The notes under the pieces were generated by a model. That model saw only the letters and a list, made by a program, of their open reading frames with translations. It was not told where the DNA came from and did not search any database. A program made the translations under genes and the position numbers. Of a DNA stretch of 64,000 bases, positions 33,750 to 42,588 are shown in pieces. This DNA comes from Pontibacillus salipaludis (GTDB lineage Bacteria > Bacillota > Bacilli > Bacillales > BH030062), in the NCBI RefSeq assembly GCF_014642405.1, contig NZ_BMIN01000002.1, positions 1 to 64,000 on the forward strand. The letters run 5' to 3'. Positions within the stretch are counted from its first letter, which is position 1, and each line of letters starts with the position of its first letter.

Positions 33750-33757
33750 TTCATATA

Positions 33758-34879
33758 TTATACAGCGCAGCGGTTTGGACCGACTTCCATTTCGCGTCGT
33801 TCGTCTGCGTCTGGTTGTTTTTTACCCATGTTTGTTTTACGGATTTCTTCGTGACTGTTCGGCTGAGGCGGAAGGTTATCCGTTACGAGATGACGGAATT
33901 CACTTTCATCCTCAACTTGTAGACGATCATTTTTCTTATAAAGGTCTTCAAGCTTGGCTTGAACAGTACCTTCTTCATTGATCTCTTCCATCTTACCAAA
34001 GTGAGCCGGGAGCACGGTTAGGTTCTGGGAAACCTCTTTGTAGCGGCTGTAAAGCGTTTGGCGAAGGTCTTCTACCCAGTCCTCTGCTTTCCCTGCAAGG
34101 TCTGGACGTCCGATGGATTGAACGAACAAAATGTCTCCCGTTAGCAGGTATTCCTGATCAACGATGAAGCTTGTGCTTCCGATTGTGTGGCCTGGAGAAT
34201 AGAATGCAGCAATCGTGACATCGCCGACTGAGATTTCCTTGCCATCTTCTAGAGCGCTATAAGAAAATTCAACTCCTACATCATCCTGTTTCGGGAACCA
34301 ATACGTGGCACCGTTATGATCAGCTAACTCCTTACCGCCTGAGATGTGGTCAGCGTGTAGGTGCGTATCGAGTACATGTTTAATCGTGACATTTTGCTTT
34401 TTAGCGAACTCTTCATAGTGACCCGTCATGCGGTTCGCATCGACTACAGCAGCTTCTCCGTTCGCAATGATCATGTAGGATAGGCAACCCTTTCCAAGAC
34501 GAAGGAATTGATACAGTTCACCTTTTCCGTTAAGGTCACCAATCTTGACGGGTTCAAGGTGTTCACTCCAAGAAGTCATGCCTCCTTCAAGGTACGTTAC
34601 TTCCTCAAGACCTGCTTCTTTTAGAATGTCGACTGCTTTTTGTGAAGATATACCTCGGGCGCAGACGACGTATACAGGCTGATCGTTTGGAAGCTTCTCT
34701 TTTACATCACCTGGGTCGCTCTCGAGCTGTTTGAACGGGATATTCAGACTTCGAACATTGCGGCCTTCAACGGCCCACCCTTCGTAGTCTTCTTCTTTTC
34801 GAATATCTAATAGAAACACTTCTTCATTGTTTAAAATCTTCTTCGCTAATACATCGACTGTCAATGGTTGTAGTGCCAT
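33758..34879 (-). CDS. Rhodanese-MBL fusion, persulfide dioxygenase-like
   Basis: A 373-residue cytosolic enzyme. Residues about 5-108 are a rhodanese domain with active-site loop VVCARGISSQKA; about 115-330 are a metallo-beta-lactamase fold with THLHADHISGG, SPGHTIGS and the metal-binding Asp in LTGDILF. This combination is typical of glutathione- or bacillithiol-persulfide dioxygenases (ETHE1/CstB/YrkH group), which oxidise persulfide to sulfite. A sulfite exporter gene directly upstream fits that role. The ribosome binding site is AGGAGGGG. The rhodanese domain lies first, unlike S. aureus CstB. Confidence 0.88.
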   Translation of the reverse strand: MALQPLTVDVLAKKILNNEEVFLLDIRKEEDYEGWAVEGRNVRSLNIPFKQLESDPGDVKEKLPNDQPVYVVCARGISSQKAVDILKEAGLEEVTYLEGGMTSWSEHLEPVKIGDLNGKGELYQFLRLGKGCLSYMIIANGEAAVVDANRMTGHYEEFAKKQNVTIKHVLDTHLHADHISGGKELADHNGATYWFPKQDDVGVEFSYSALEDGKEISVGDVTIAAFYSPGHTIGSTSFIVDQEYLLTGDILFVQSIGRPDLAGKAEDWVEDLRQTLYSRYKEVSQNLTVLPAHFGKMEEINEEGTVQAKLEDLYKKNDRLQVEDESEFRHLVTDNLPPQPNSHEEIRKTNMGKKQPDADERREMEVGPNRCAV

Positions 34880-34900
34880 TTAAACCCCTCCTGTTCATAA

Positions 34901-35677
34901 TTAGAAAAGAATGTCCCACCAAATTTTGATGGCTGTACCGATAATGAGTACGGCAAGAATCGTTTGTAGCACTTTCGTATTGGCTTTCTTCCCGGCTTCT
35001 GCTCCAAGTTGAGAGGTGATGATGCTCGCAATAGCTATTGACAATGCGGGCATGATGGGGACATCACCAGAGAACAGTTTGCCTGTCACAGCACCGATGG
35101 ATGAGATGAATGTGATCGCCAGTGAGGAAGCAATCGTCATCCGGGTCGGTATGTGAAGGATGCTTAGCATAATCGGAACGAGCAAAAATGCCCCACCTGC
35201 TCCGACGATTCCGGCTCCAATTCCGACAAGAAAGGCGGAAATAGAGGCGATCCATTTGTTGAAATCAGGATGATCGCTCCCCTCTTCCTCTTCGTGAGTG
35301 GGGATGAACATCATCGCTACGGCTATGAGGGCAAGGACGCCGTAGACAATATTGACGACTTTTTCAGATAAGTAAGAGGCACCAAATCCTCCTAATAAGC
35401 TACCGAGGAGGATGCTTATTCCCATGTAGAGAATTAACTTCTTGTGAAGGTAGTTCCCTTTTCGGTACCCCCATACGCCCCCAAATGATGCAACGAAAAC
35501 CTGAACAGCGACAATGCCCGCGGCCGCATGAGCGCTAAATGCTGCAAAACCGAGAAGTGGCGGGATGTAAAGCACCATCGGATAGTTAACAATAGCGCCA
35601 CCAATGCCTACTAAACCAGACACGAAAGAACCTACAAGTCCAATAACAAATACCGTGATCAATAATGACCATTCCAT
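34901..35677 (-). CDS. TauE/SafE-family sulfite exporter
   Basis: A 258-residue membrane protein with about eight spans in two related halves. The family motifs are GLVGSFVSGLVGIGGAIVNYP near the N-terminus and GIGAGIVGAGGAFLLVPIM in the second half. TauE proteins export sulfite and related oxoanions. It is 21 bp upstream of the rhodanese-MBL gene, so both are likely co-transcribed for sulfide/persulfide detoxification. No regulator of CstR type is adjacent. Confidence 0.9.
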   Translation of the reverse strand: MEWSLLITVFVIGLVGSFVSGLVGIGGAIVNYPMVLYIPPLLGFAAFSAHAAAGIVAVQVFVASFGGVWGYRKGNYLHKKLILYMGISILLGSLLGGFGASYLSEKVVNIVYGVLALIAVAMMFIPTHEEEEGSDHPDFNKWIASISAFLVGIGAGIVGAGGAFLLVPIMLSILHIPTRMTIASSLAITFISSIGAVTGKLFSGDVPIMPALSIAIASIITSQLGAEAGKKANTKVLQTILAVLIIGTAIKIWWDILF

Positions 35678-35827
35678 ACAACTAGCACCTCTTTACCTGC
35701 CACAGCTTCTCTCTTAGTCTGCAATCCCCGTCCACTTTTTATCCTTAAAATTACCTTCCCAATACCTATACCACCACAAGTACTCACAAAACATAAAAAA
35801 TACCCTCCACCGCTTTAACGCAATGAA

Positions 35828-35916
35828 GGGTGTCTGGCACGCTTCTTTGCTTTAGAGCAGTGCAGGGTGTCTGGCACGCTTCTTTGCTTTAGAGCAGTGC
35901 AGGGTGTCTGGCACGC
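35828..35916. repeat. 37-bp-pitch palindromic repeat, 3 units
   Basis: Cores GGGTGTCTGGCACGC start at 35828, 35865 and 35902 (37-bp pitch), with spacer TTCTTTGCTTTAGAGCAGTG. They lie just past the end of mntP, where I see no ordinary terminator. Confidence 0.92.
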
Positions 35917-35950
35917 TGTGGGGCTTTATTGTACTAAAGAAGCGCGCGTT

Positions 35951-36505
35951 TTATAGGATGAGTTGGAGTCCGAATGCGCAGAGGATGCTGCCTCCGAACA
36001 TTTCGGAGTATTTGCCGAGGAGGCCTTGGACTTTTTTACCTAATAAAAGTCCACCCCATGTCAGTACGGTGCTTGCGAGACCGAATAGAATTAACGTAAC
36101 GAGGGTTCTAGCCCCGGACATACCAAGGCTTAGCCCTACTGAGAAGCTGTCTAAACTAACGCTTAGGGAAAATATAATGAGGCCAAAGCCTACAGGTGTG
36201 AAGGCAGGCGTTTCGTCTTTTTTGAAGGACGAATAAAACATCTGAGCCCCTAGTACGAGAAGCAAAACGCCACCTGCCACCGTGGCTACTGAACCTAGTT
36301 GAGCAGATAAAAATCGCCCGAGCACCATGCCACCAAAAGGCATAATTACGTGAAAGATACCTACTGTGAGTCCAATGGTACCTATTTTACGAAGGCGAAG
36401 TGGGATCATCCCCATACCAAGTCCTATTGAAAAAGCATCCATGCCTAGTGCGATCGCCATCATGGCAAGGGTGACGATTTCTCCAATGATCGTTACCGAA
36501 TCCAT
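35951..36505 (-). CDS. mntP: Manganese efflux pump MntP (YwlD)
   Basis: A 184-residue membrane protein with six spans and the family motif [16 protein letters not shown] in the first helix and [16 protein letters not shown] in the fourth; the Asp residues are thought to bind Mn(II). It exports excess manganese. The site matches B. subtilis ywlD, next to ywlC. Its ribosome binding site GGGGGAG lies inside the 3' arm of the upstream hairpin. No yybP-ykoY riboswitch fits in the 64-bp gap. Confidence 0.94.
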   Translation of the reverse strand: MDSVTIIGEIVTLAMMAIALGMDAFSIGLGMGMIPLRLRKIGTIGLTVGIFHVIMPFGGMVLGRFLSAQLGSVATVAGGVLLLVLGAQMFYSSFKKDETPAFTPVGFGLIIFSLSVSLDSFSVGLSLGMSGARTLVTLILFGLASTVLTWGGLLLGKKVQGLLGKYSEMFGGSILCAFGLQLIL

Positions 36506-36509
36506 ATAA

Positions 36510-36561
36510 AAACTCCCCCTCGGGACATGCTAGTTCAGCATATGCGAAAGAGGAGGAGTTT
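36510..36561 (-). terminator. Hairpin between ywlC and mntP containing the mntP ribosome binding site
   Basis: AAACTCCCCCTC (36510-36521) pairs with GAGGAGGAGTTT (36550-36561) with one G-U pair; an inner ATGCT (36527-36531) pairs with AGCAT (36537-36541). The minus strand continues TTTTTAT directly into the mntP ATG. It therefore looks both like a terminator for ywlC and like a structure that hides the mntP ribosome binding site. Confidence 0.75.
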
Positions 36562-36569
36562 AGAAGAAT

Positions 36570-37613
36570 CTATTTATCTTGAGTAATGACTTGTGTCGCA
36601 GCTTTCTTCAACCGGTTCATGACCGCATAGCCCATTCCGTGTTCCGGAAAACTCTCACATAGTATGACATCGATCGTATCTGTTGAGAACGAACGAAGCG
36701 CGCTATATAAGTGGACGGCGACTTCATTTAAATGGGCACGTGAGCCACAGACCTGAACTTCATCGGCTTGAATCTGTTCTGCATGTTCCTGACTAACAAT
36801 CACGCCCACACGCTTATCGTTTTGCTGAAGTTGTTCGATCTGACGCTGCAGAAATGCAAGGTCGCCTTCGACTAGCCACAGAGGAGCTTCTGGAGCATAG
36901 TGGGTATATTTCATTCCTGGTGACTTCGGCTTTTCCTCTTGATTGACTAAGGCTGGATCAAAATCCGTCGGCCCTACGACTTCCTCAAGATCCTCTTTTG
37001 TAATTCCGCCTGGTCTTAAAATGACCGGCCGAGCACCTGTACAGTCCACAACTGTTGACTCAACGCCAACACCTGTAGGGCCACCATCTACAATTCCAGC
37101 TACACGACCATTTAAATCTTTATAAACGTGCTCAGCTGAAGTTGGACTCGGACGACCTGATCGGTTTGCACTCGGAGCCGCAAGAGGCAGGCGACATGCT
37201 TGTAGCAAAGCTCGCGCTACAGGGTGATCCGGAATACGCACCCCAACTGAGGGTAATCCAGCCGTTACATTAGAGGCACAAGAACCGTTACTTTCCAAAA
37301 TAAGAGTCAACGGACCGGGCGTGAAAGCATCGATTAACTTGTGAGCCATTTGCGGAATATGGGTTACGACTTCTTCAATCTGGTCTTTATCAGCCACATG
37401 AACAATAAGAGGATTGTCCGCTGGACGGCCTTTAGCAGCGAAAATTCCTTGCACCGCTTGTTCGTTCAGCGCATTTGCACCAAGTCCATAAACGGTCTCA
37501 GTCGGAAAGGCTACCGCTTGATTATCTTCTAGGAGAGCCGCTGCTTCTTCTATTTGTATTGAATCGACGTTACTCGGGTCGATTGTCCAAAATTTCGTTT
37601 CGGTTGTACTCAA
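36570..37613 (-). CDS. ywlC: L-threonylcarbamoyladenylate synthase (Sua5/YwlC)
   Basis: Makes threonylcarbamoyl-AMP for the t6A modification of ANN-decoding tRNAs. 347 residues: the YrdC domain (about 20-205) with FPTETVYGLGANA, KGRPADNPLIVHV and SANRSGRPSPT, then a Sua5 C-terminal domain after GMKYTHYAPEAPLW. The apparent start is TTG 37613, with AAAGGA about ten bases upstream. It is divergent from ohr. Confidence 0.95.
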   Translation of the reverse strand: MSTTETKFWTIDPSNVDSIQIEEAAALLEDNQAVAFPTETVYGLGANALNEQAVQGIFAAKGRPADNPLIVHVADKDQIEEVVTHIPQMAHKLIDAFTPGPLTLILESNGSCASNVTAGLPSVGVRIPDHPVARALLQACRLPLAAPSANRSGRPSPTSAEHVYKDLNGRVAGIVDGGPTGVGVESTVVDCTGARPVILRPGGITKEDLEEVVGPTDFDPALVNQEEKPKSPGMKYTHYAPEAPLWLVEGDLAFLQRQIEQLQQNDKRVGVIVSQEHAEQIQADEVQVCGSRAHLNEVAVHLYSALRSFSTDTIDVILCESFPEHGMGYAVMNRLKKAATQVITQDK

Positions 37614-37769
37614 TTGTCGAGCATCCTTTCTTGTTTGCCAACATTATTCTCTTATTATGAGCTTTCTTATCCCTTTTCCGCAAGTCTTCTACACATTCTT
37701 ATGAGTAAGATCCAGATTAAACGGGTAGAGTGTAATTGTGAAGCAAACAAATGTATGGAGGGATTATTC

Positions 37770-38186
37770 ATGAAAGTACTTTATACAGCAGAAGCAACAG
37801 CAAAAGGCGGCCGCGAAGGTTCGGTCTCCACGTCAGATAACAAAGTTGAACATAACTTGTCTACGCCTGAAGGTCTTGGCGGGCCAGGTGGCGAAGGTAC
37901 GAACCCTGAGCAACTATTTGCTAGTGGTTATTCCGCATGCTTCGATGGTGCGTTAAACCTTGTTGCGGACCAGTCTGGTGAAGATATTGAATCCAAGGTA
38001 ACGGCTAAAGTTGACATTGGTAAAGGCAATGACGGCTTAGGTCTTGGCGTGCAAATCTACGTTGAGATTAGCGGTGTGGATCAAGCGAAAGCTGAAGAGC
38101 TTGTGAATAAAGCACACGATGTATGCCCTTATTCAAAAGCGACACGCGGTAATATTGAAGTATCTCTAGAAACGAAGGCTGTGTAA
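37770..38186 (+). CDS. ohr: Organic hydroperoxide resistance protein Ohr
   Basis: Thiol peroxidase that reduces organic hydroperoxides. With ATG 37770 (GGAGG eight bases upstream) it has 138 residues starting MKVLYTAEATAKGGREG. The two catalytic cysteines are in GYSACFDGAL and DVCPYSKATRGN. Homologues are usually controlled by the MarR-type repressor OhrR, whose gene is not here. Ends at a clear terminator. Confidence 0.95.
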   Translation: MKVLYTAEATAKGGREGSVSTSDNKVEHNLSTPEGLGGPGGEGTNPEQLFASGYSACFDGALNLVADQSGEDIESKVTAKVDIGKGNDGLGLGVQIYVEISGVDQAKAEELVNKAHDVCPYSKATRGNIEVSLETKAV

Positions 38187-38210
38187 AGCAGGCTTAATCG
38201 AACGCAGGAA

Positions 38211-38235
38211 GAGGCTATCCTTTTTGGATAGCCTC
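38211..38235 (+). terminator. Rho-independent terminator after ohr
   Basis: GAGGCTATCC (38211-38220) pairs with GGATAGCCTC (38226-38235), loop TTTTT, followed by TTTTT. Confidence 0.95.
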
Positions 38236-38322
38236 TTTTTATATAGCAAATGTGAATAAAAGGGGGGTTCATCCACATGTTTGCACAAGTTATTAACAGT
38301 CTTTATCCACAAGTGTGAATAA

Positions 38323-38751
38323 CTATACAGCTTTTGATGTATAACACCACCAGTTCCCTGTTTGGACTGGTCGATCTTCATCTTTTACGGGGACGTCGGA
38401 TGAGTCGATCTGTTGGTATTGATACGTTTCAAGTAAAGGCTCGAGCGTCCTTTGGTGACTAAACACATAGAGTTTATCAAGCCCTTGTTCTTCTACATGC
38501 TGCTGGAGCACTTCAAAAAGCGTCAGGACCAGTTCTGGTCGTACACCAGATTGAAAATAGAGTGATCGCAGCCAAATTGAGCCTTCTTCAACAGGAACAA
38601 GCGCTACAAACCCTTGTTGTTCTCCATTCAACGTTACGATGTGGCCGTGTTCCATCAGTCTTTCCCGATCGGTAAGTTCCTCCATTTTATCCCCAAAGAA
38701 GTCTTCCATTGTGGATGGTTCATAATCTTTTATATGAGTTAATTCAATCAT
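38323..38751 (-). CDS. GNAT-like acetyltransferase of the YwlB type
   Basis: A 142-residue protein with the general GNAT outline (HIVTLNGEQQGFVALVPVEEG, then LYFQSGVRPELVLTLFEVL) but without a textbook acetyl-CoA loop. B. subtilis has the acetyltransferase ywlB at the equivalent place before spoIIR. The ATG at 38751 is eight bases after GGAGG and is preferred over 38757. Substrate unknown. Confidence 0.7.
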   Translation of the reverse strand: MIELTHIKDYEPSTMEDFFGDKMEELTDRERLMEHGHIVTLNGEQQGFVALVPVEEGSIWLRSLYFQSGVRPELVLTLFEVLQQHVEEQGLDKLYVFSHQRTLEPLLETYQYQQIDSSDVPVKDEDRPVQTGNWWCYTSKAV

Positions 38752-38817
38752 TTCCATTCCCTCCCTAGCGTTCTTATTACCATCTATATGAGGTACTAGA
38801 GAGGATATGATAGATTT

Positions 38818-39516
38818 CTATAAAAAGTTGAACCATTCAGACAAGAAGAACTTTACTTCCACTTCTTCTCGCTCAGCCTTTGCATTTGATTCTACCTCTG
38901 TTTCTTCGATTTCTTCTGAATCACTAGACTCTTCAGATTGGACTGGTTCCTGTGACTGCTCAGGTTGGTCTGTTGTCTCAGCAGCTACCGAGGTGCCATT
39001 GTTAAAATCAAGGAAGCAAAGTGGCGGGAATAGAACACACCACCAGTTGGCGCCATCTCCTTTTCCAAGTGAGATGAGAATAGCTTCATACTCACCAGCA
39101 GGGTATAGATAAGTCCCGTATAATTTAGCTGGGAACTTGACTTGTTTTCCATAATCCACAGTATAGGTTTGATGAATGCTCTCTTCTTTCAACACGTTAT
39201 CCACAATGTCTTCTAATTCACCTAATCGACTTTGGATTAGCTCACGAGCTGCTTCAATAGACGTTAACTCTTCTACCCATACGGTAATTTCAGCGTTCAC
39301 AGCATCTCGTACTTTTCGCTTAATGGCCTGATCTTTATCCCCATCACTATTTGCTAGAATGCGTAAACGAATCGCTTGATCTGGAATAACTTGAATATCC
39401 GTACCACGGTCTGGCGCTTCATTATATCCTTCAAGCGTGTAAGGAAATAAAACTGCACCAAGCACCACCAACAACACAACGCCAATTGCCTTCTTCACGT
39501 TCACCTTCTTCAACAT
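38818..39516 (-). CDS. spoIIR: Stage II sporulation protein R
   Basis: SpoIIR is secreted by the forespore and triggers SpoIIGA to process pro-sigma-E in the mother cell. About 232 residues with an N-terminal membrane signal (AIGVVLLVVLGAVLFPYT), then the SpoIIR domain (AIRLRILANSDGDKDQAIKRKVRDAV) and GKGDGANWWCVLFPPLCFLD. The segment after about 170 is acidic and low in complexity. ATG 39516 has GGGGG eight bases upstream. Confidence 0.95.
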   Translation of the reverse strand: MLKKVNVKKAIGVVLLVVLGAVLFPYTLEGYNEAPDRGTDIQVIPDQAIRLRILANSDGDKDQAIKRKVRDAVNAEITVWVEELTSIEAARELIQSRLGELEDIVDNVLKEESIHQTYTVDYGKQVKFPAKLYGTYLYPAGEYEAILISLGKGDGANWWCVLFPPLCFLDFNNGTSVAAETTDQPEQSQEPVQSEESSDSEEIEETEVESNAKAEREEVEVKFFLSEWFNFL

Positions 39517-39643
39517 ATTCATATCCCCCGTCCCCTTTTTGTTTTGCTTCGTCCTTTTCTCTTACAAACAGTATGAACACCCAAACCAAACCCTATACAC
39601 ACAAATCTACTAAAAAATAAAACTATTACTTTAGTAAACTGAA

Positions 39644-39695
39644 GGGTGCCAGACACGCTTTCACGCTGTGCTGTGGCGAAGGGTGCCTGGCACGC
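39644..39695. repeat. 37-bp-pitch palindromic repeat, 2 units
   Basis: Cores start at 39644 (GGGTGCCAGACACGC) and 39681 (GGGTGCCTGGCACGC), 37 bp apart, between spoIIR and the prmC terminator. Confidence 0.88.
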
Positions 39696-39730
39696 TTTTG
39701 TGCTTTAAAGCGAAGGGGAGAGATAGAAAA

Positions 39731-39755
39731 AGCCTGGCTTGTTTAGAGCCAGGCT
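39731..39755 (-). terminator. Rho-independent terminator after prmC
   Basis: AGCCTGGCT (39731-39739) pairs with AGCCAGGCT (39747-39755); the minus-strand tail is TTTTTCT. It overlaps the last codons of prmC. Confidence 0.85.
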
Positions 39756-40606
39756 AGGATAATTCGGTCTTTTTGATTGATGTCTTGTAGGACGCTGACT
39801 GTTGCATCAGGGAAGGTTTCTGTAATGATAGTCGATACGGCTTCTCCTTGGTTATGGCCGATTTCGAAAGCTAGGAGAGCTTCTTCTGCTTTCACGCGAG
39901 GCACTTGACTCACAATGGTGCGATAAGCGGCTAAACCGTTATCTTCTGCGAACAGCGCTAATTCAGGATCGTGATTGATGACGACATCTGATAGCGATGA
40001 GCGATCTGATTCTGGAATGTAAGGAGGATTAGACACAATCACATCCATTTTCTCCCCAGCTTCCATAATCGGTTCAAGGAAGCTCCCTTCATAGAAGCAG
40101 ATGTCAGCTTTATGGGTTGCCGCGTTTTGCTTTGCAACGTGTAACGCTTCAGAGGACAGATCCACAGCTCGCATCTCTACATCTGTTAGCTCTAACGCTA
40201 GTGTAATGGCGATAATCCCACTGCCTGTTCCTACGTCCACCATATTCAATTTGCGCTCGAGCCAAGCTTTCTTTTTCAAATGCTCGGTAACGGCGACAAT
40301 GAGTTCTTCTGTTTCAGGTCGTGGGATTAAGACGTGTTGGTTCACTATAAACTCACGACCGTAAAACTCCTCATGTCCAATCAAATGCTGAACAGGAACG
40401 CCTTCTTCAGCATGGGTATGGATATCTCGCTGAAACTTAGTGAAGATCTCTTCGTCTACTTCATCTCTGCCGTTAGCTAAAAGCTGAGCGCGACCGCACT
40501 GCAAATGGTGCATCAGTAACAAGTCTGCTACATTTGTTTCTCGATTGTATTCCGTTAAAAAAGAGGAAGCCCATCGACGGGCTTCCCAAATTGTGTGTTT
40601 CGCCAT
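39743..40606 (-). CDS. prmC: Release factor glutamine methyltransferase PrmC
   Basis: Methylates the Gln of the GGQ motif in release factors 1 and 2. About 287 residues: N-terminal helical domain, then a SAM-dependent methyltransferase with VDVGTGSGIIAITLAL and the catalytic VIVSNPPYIPESD. ATG 40606 follows GGAG by six bases and comes directly after the prfA stop (40608), so the two are translationally coupled. Confidence 0.96.
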   Translation of the reverse strand: MAKHTIWEARRWASSFLTEYNRETNVADLLLMHHLQCGRAQLLANGRDEVDEEIFTKFQRDIHTHAEEGVPVQHLIGHEEFYGREFIVNQHVLIPRPETEELIVAVTEHLKKKAWLERKLNMVDVGTGSGIIAITLALELTDVEMRAVDLSSEALHVAKQNAATHKADICFYEGSFLEPIMEAGEKMDVIVSNPPYIPESDRSSLSDVVINHDPELALFAEDNGLAAYRTIVSQVPRVKAEEALLAFEIGHNQGEAVSTIITETFPDATVSVLQDINQKDRIILAWL

Positions 40607-40607
40607 T

Positions 40608-41678
40608 TTATTCTCCGATAGAAGCAAGCGCTTTTGTCTGTTCTTCTAAAATAAGCGCTTCTGTGATCTCATTTAAGTTTCCTTCTAGAATCTTATCAAG
40701 CTTCTGAATCGTTAAACCGATGCGGTGGTCCGTCACGCGGTTTTGTGGGAAGTTGTACGTACGAATACGCTCTGAGCGGTCACCAGAACCAACTGCAGAT
40801 TTACGGTTTTCATCGTATTTCGCTTGCTCTTCCTGTTGGAACTTCTCATAAATACGGGCACGCAAAATCTTCATCGCTTTCTCTTTGTTCTTAATCTGGG
40901 ATTTTTCATCCTGACAAGAAGCGACAATACCAGTTGGTTCGTGCGTTAGACGAACAGCAGACATTGTGGTGTTTACACTCTGTCCTCCTGGTCCACTTGA
41001 TGCGAACGTATCAACGCGGATTTCTTTTTCATTGATATCCACTTCTACTTCTTCTGCTTCTGGCAAGCAGGCAACGGTCGCTGTAGACGTGTGAATACGA
41101 CCACCAGACTCCGTCTGAGGAACACGTTGTACACGGTGTGCACCGTTCTCAAATTTAAGCTTCGAGAATGCACCACTACCGTTGATCATGAAGATAATCT
41201 CTTTATAACCGCCTACTTCACTTTCGTGCGCTTCAATGACTTCTGTCTTCCATCCATGTGCTTCTGCATAACGAGAGTACATGCGGTATAAGTCACCAGC
41301 AAATAAAGCGGCTTCGTCTCCACCTGCAGCACCGCGGACTTCCATGATAACGTTTTTCTCGTCATTTGGATCCTTAGGAATAAGAAGGATTTTCAGGCGC
41401 TCTTCCATCTTTTCTTTCTCCTCGGAGAGCTCAGAGATCTCTTCTTTCGTCATTTCTTTCATTTCTTCATCAAGATCTTCTTCTAACATGGCTTTAGCTT
41501 CATCAAGCTGTTCTGAAGTATCTTTGTATTCACGGTAAACTTGAACCGTTTCTTCAAGTCCCGCTTGCTCTTTCGAGTATTCACGTAGTTTGTTTGAATC
41601 ACTCACGATTTCCGGGTCGCTAAGCAATTCATTTAGTTTTTCATACCGATCTTCTAAGGTTTGAAGTCTTTCTAACAC
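40608..41678 (-). CDS. prfA: Peptide chain release factor 1
   Basis: RF1 releases peptides at UAA and UAG. Starting at GTG 41678 it has 356 residues, identical in length to B. subtilis RF1, and begins [19 protein letters not shown]. The GGQ motif is in [19 protein letters not shown], and the anticodon-mimicking PxT region is represented by [14 protein letters not shown] lies nine bases before the GTG; upstream ATG codons give an unrelated extension. Confidence 0.97.
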   Translation of the reverse strand: MLERLQTLEDRYEKLNELLSDPEIVSDSNKLREYSKEQAGLEETVQVYREYKDTSEQLDEAKAMLEEDLDEEMKEMTKEEISELSEEKEKMEERLKILLIPKDPNDEKNVIMEVRGAAGGDEAALFAGDLYRMYSRYAEAHGWKTEVIEAHESEVGGYKEIIFMINGSGAFSKLKFENGAHRVQRVPQTESGGRIHTSTATVACLPEAEEVEVDINEKEIRVDTFASSGPGGQSVNTTMSAVRLTHEPTGIVASCQDEKSQIKNKEKAMKILRARIYEKFQQEEQAKYDENRKSAVGSGDRSERIRTYNFPQNRVTDHRIGLTIQKLDKILEGNLNEITEALILEEQTKALASIGE

Positions 41679-41712
41679 TTGCATCCACCTCTTTTTTGTC
41701 CATAACATTCTA

Positions 41713-41741
41713 ATTATAGTATAGGCGATAATGGGAGTCAA
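41713..41741 (-). promoter_or_regulatory. Sigma-A promoter of prfA-prmC
   Basis: Minus-strand TTGACT (41736-41741) and a perfect TATAAT (41713-41718) are separated by 17 bp, about 35 bp before the prfA start. Confidence 0.88.
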
Positions 41742-41802
41742 AAGAAGTCATAAACGCACATTTTTTTAATCCCTGCCCATCAAGCCCATCTAACTATGTA
41801 AA

Positions 41803-41829
41803 AAGATCAGCTATAAAACAGCTGACCTT
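41803..41829 (-). terminator. Terminator after the YhcN-type lipoprotein gene
   Basis: AAGATCAGCT (41803-41812) pairs with AGCTGACCTT (41820-41829) with one G-U pair; the minus-strand tail is TTTTTAC. Confidence 0.8.
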
Positions 41830-41861
41830 CGTAATTCGCTTTATTACTATAAAGTACTAAA

Positions 41862-41876
41862 TGGTGTCTGGCACCC
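41862..41876. repeat. Single 37-bp-family core
   Basis: TGGTGTCTGGCACCC, a near-perfect palindrome, stands alone 15 bp after the lipoprotein gene stop. It belongs to the same family as the multi-unit arrays. Confidence 0.75.
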
Positions 41877-41891
41877 TTTAGACTGTTAAAG

Positions 41892-42317
41892 TTAATCGAC
41901 GATCTTGACGCGAATGTTGTAACGAGGGAGTGCACGTTGAATGGCGGTTTTGATCTTCTTAGCTTTCACCATTCTTTCATCGTTGCTCTTGATTTCCTCT
42001 TCTACTGTCACTCGAACGCGCACAACATCTTTATTGAATGTAACACGCCTGACCGTTACGCCTTCTAGCGTATCGACTGCTTCAAACACTTTTTCTTTAT
42101 CTTTCTTTAGTCCCCAAGTTTCGCCTACTTGGTTGATCTGCATTGGATTATCGGATTGTAAATTACGGGAGCGTTTTGGTTCGTGTTCCATTAATGAATC
42201 CGTATTCTTTGCGAAAAACTGCACATCACGCACTTCATCTGTTCCTTGTGGGTTTGAGGCGCAAGCACTTAACAACGTCACTGCGGCTAAACCTACTGAC
42301 ACTAAAGCTGCTCTCAT
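41892..42317 (-). CDS. YhcN/YlaJ-type sporulation lipoprotein
   Basis: About 141 residues. The N-terminus is a lipoprotein signal (MRAALVSVGLAAVTLLSACAS; lipobox LSAC). The mature part has KKDKEKVFEAVDTLEGVTV and RVTFNKDVVRVRVTVEEE, the YhcN/YlaJ domain found in spore membrane lipoproteins. ATG 42317 is six bases after GGAGG. A role in spore germination or envelope is inferred from the family only. Confidence 0.83.
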   Translation of the reverse strand: MRAALVSVGLAAVTLLSACASNPQGTDEVRDVQFFAKNTDSLMEHEPKRSRNLQSDNPMQINQVGETWGLKKDKEKVFEAVDTLEGVTVRRVTFNKDVVRVRVTVEEEIKSNDERMVKAKKIKTAIQRALPRYNIRVKIVD

Positions 42318-42435
42318 GGAGAAACCTCCTTCTCGGCTTGTTTCTTTTAGCTTCTCCTTAAGCAGTCGGACTATGATACATCTCACTAGGTAAATCGAGG
42401 AAGAAAAGGGAACTGTTCTTTACTAACGCAGTAAA

Positions 42436-42524
42436 GGGTGCCAGACACCCTGCATTGCTCTACTGCACGAAAGCGTGCCAGACACCCTGCACCGCTCTAC
42501 TGCACGAAAAGGGGTCTGGCACGC
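42436..42524. repeat. 37-bp-pitch palindromic repeat, 3 units
   Basis: Cores start at 42436 (GGGTGCCAGACACCC), 42473 (GCGTGCCAGACACCC) and 42510 (AGGGGTCTGGCACGC), 37 bp apart, between tdk and the lipoprotein gene. Confidence 0.9.
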
Positions 42525-42551
42525 TGGGTGGCTTTATAGCGCTAAAGGTAA

Positions 42552-42586
42552 AAAAGCCCTTTCCCGCGGTGCGGGAAAGGGCTTTT
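42552..42586 (-). terminator. Rho-independent terminator after tdk
   Basis: A 16-bp stem AAAAGCCCTTTCCCGC (42552-42567 with 42571-42586) has a 3-nt loop and T tracts on both sides. Confidence 0.95.
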
Positions 42587-42588
42587 GG

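Larger units (their letters stand above)
33199..33757. other. Intergenic region with two palindromic elements
   Basis: Between the WG-repeat gene start and the end of the rhodanese-MBL gene lie two palindromic elements (33319-33444 and 33541-33667) in opposite orientation, plus the terminator at 33725-33749. Between 33199 and 33318 I see a short AT-rich upstream region but no clear promoter. Confidence 0.7.

Noticed and set aside
36505-36570. Manganese riboswitch (yybP-ykoY) before mntP
   Set aside because: Only 64 bp separate ywlC and mntP, and they form a simple terminator-like hairpin without the conserved riboswitch core.
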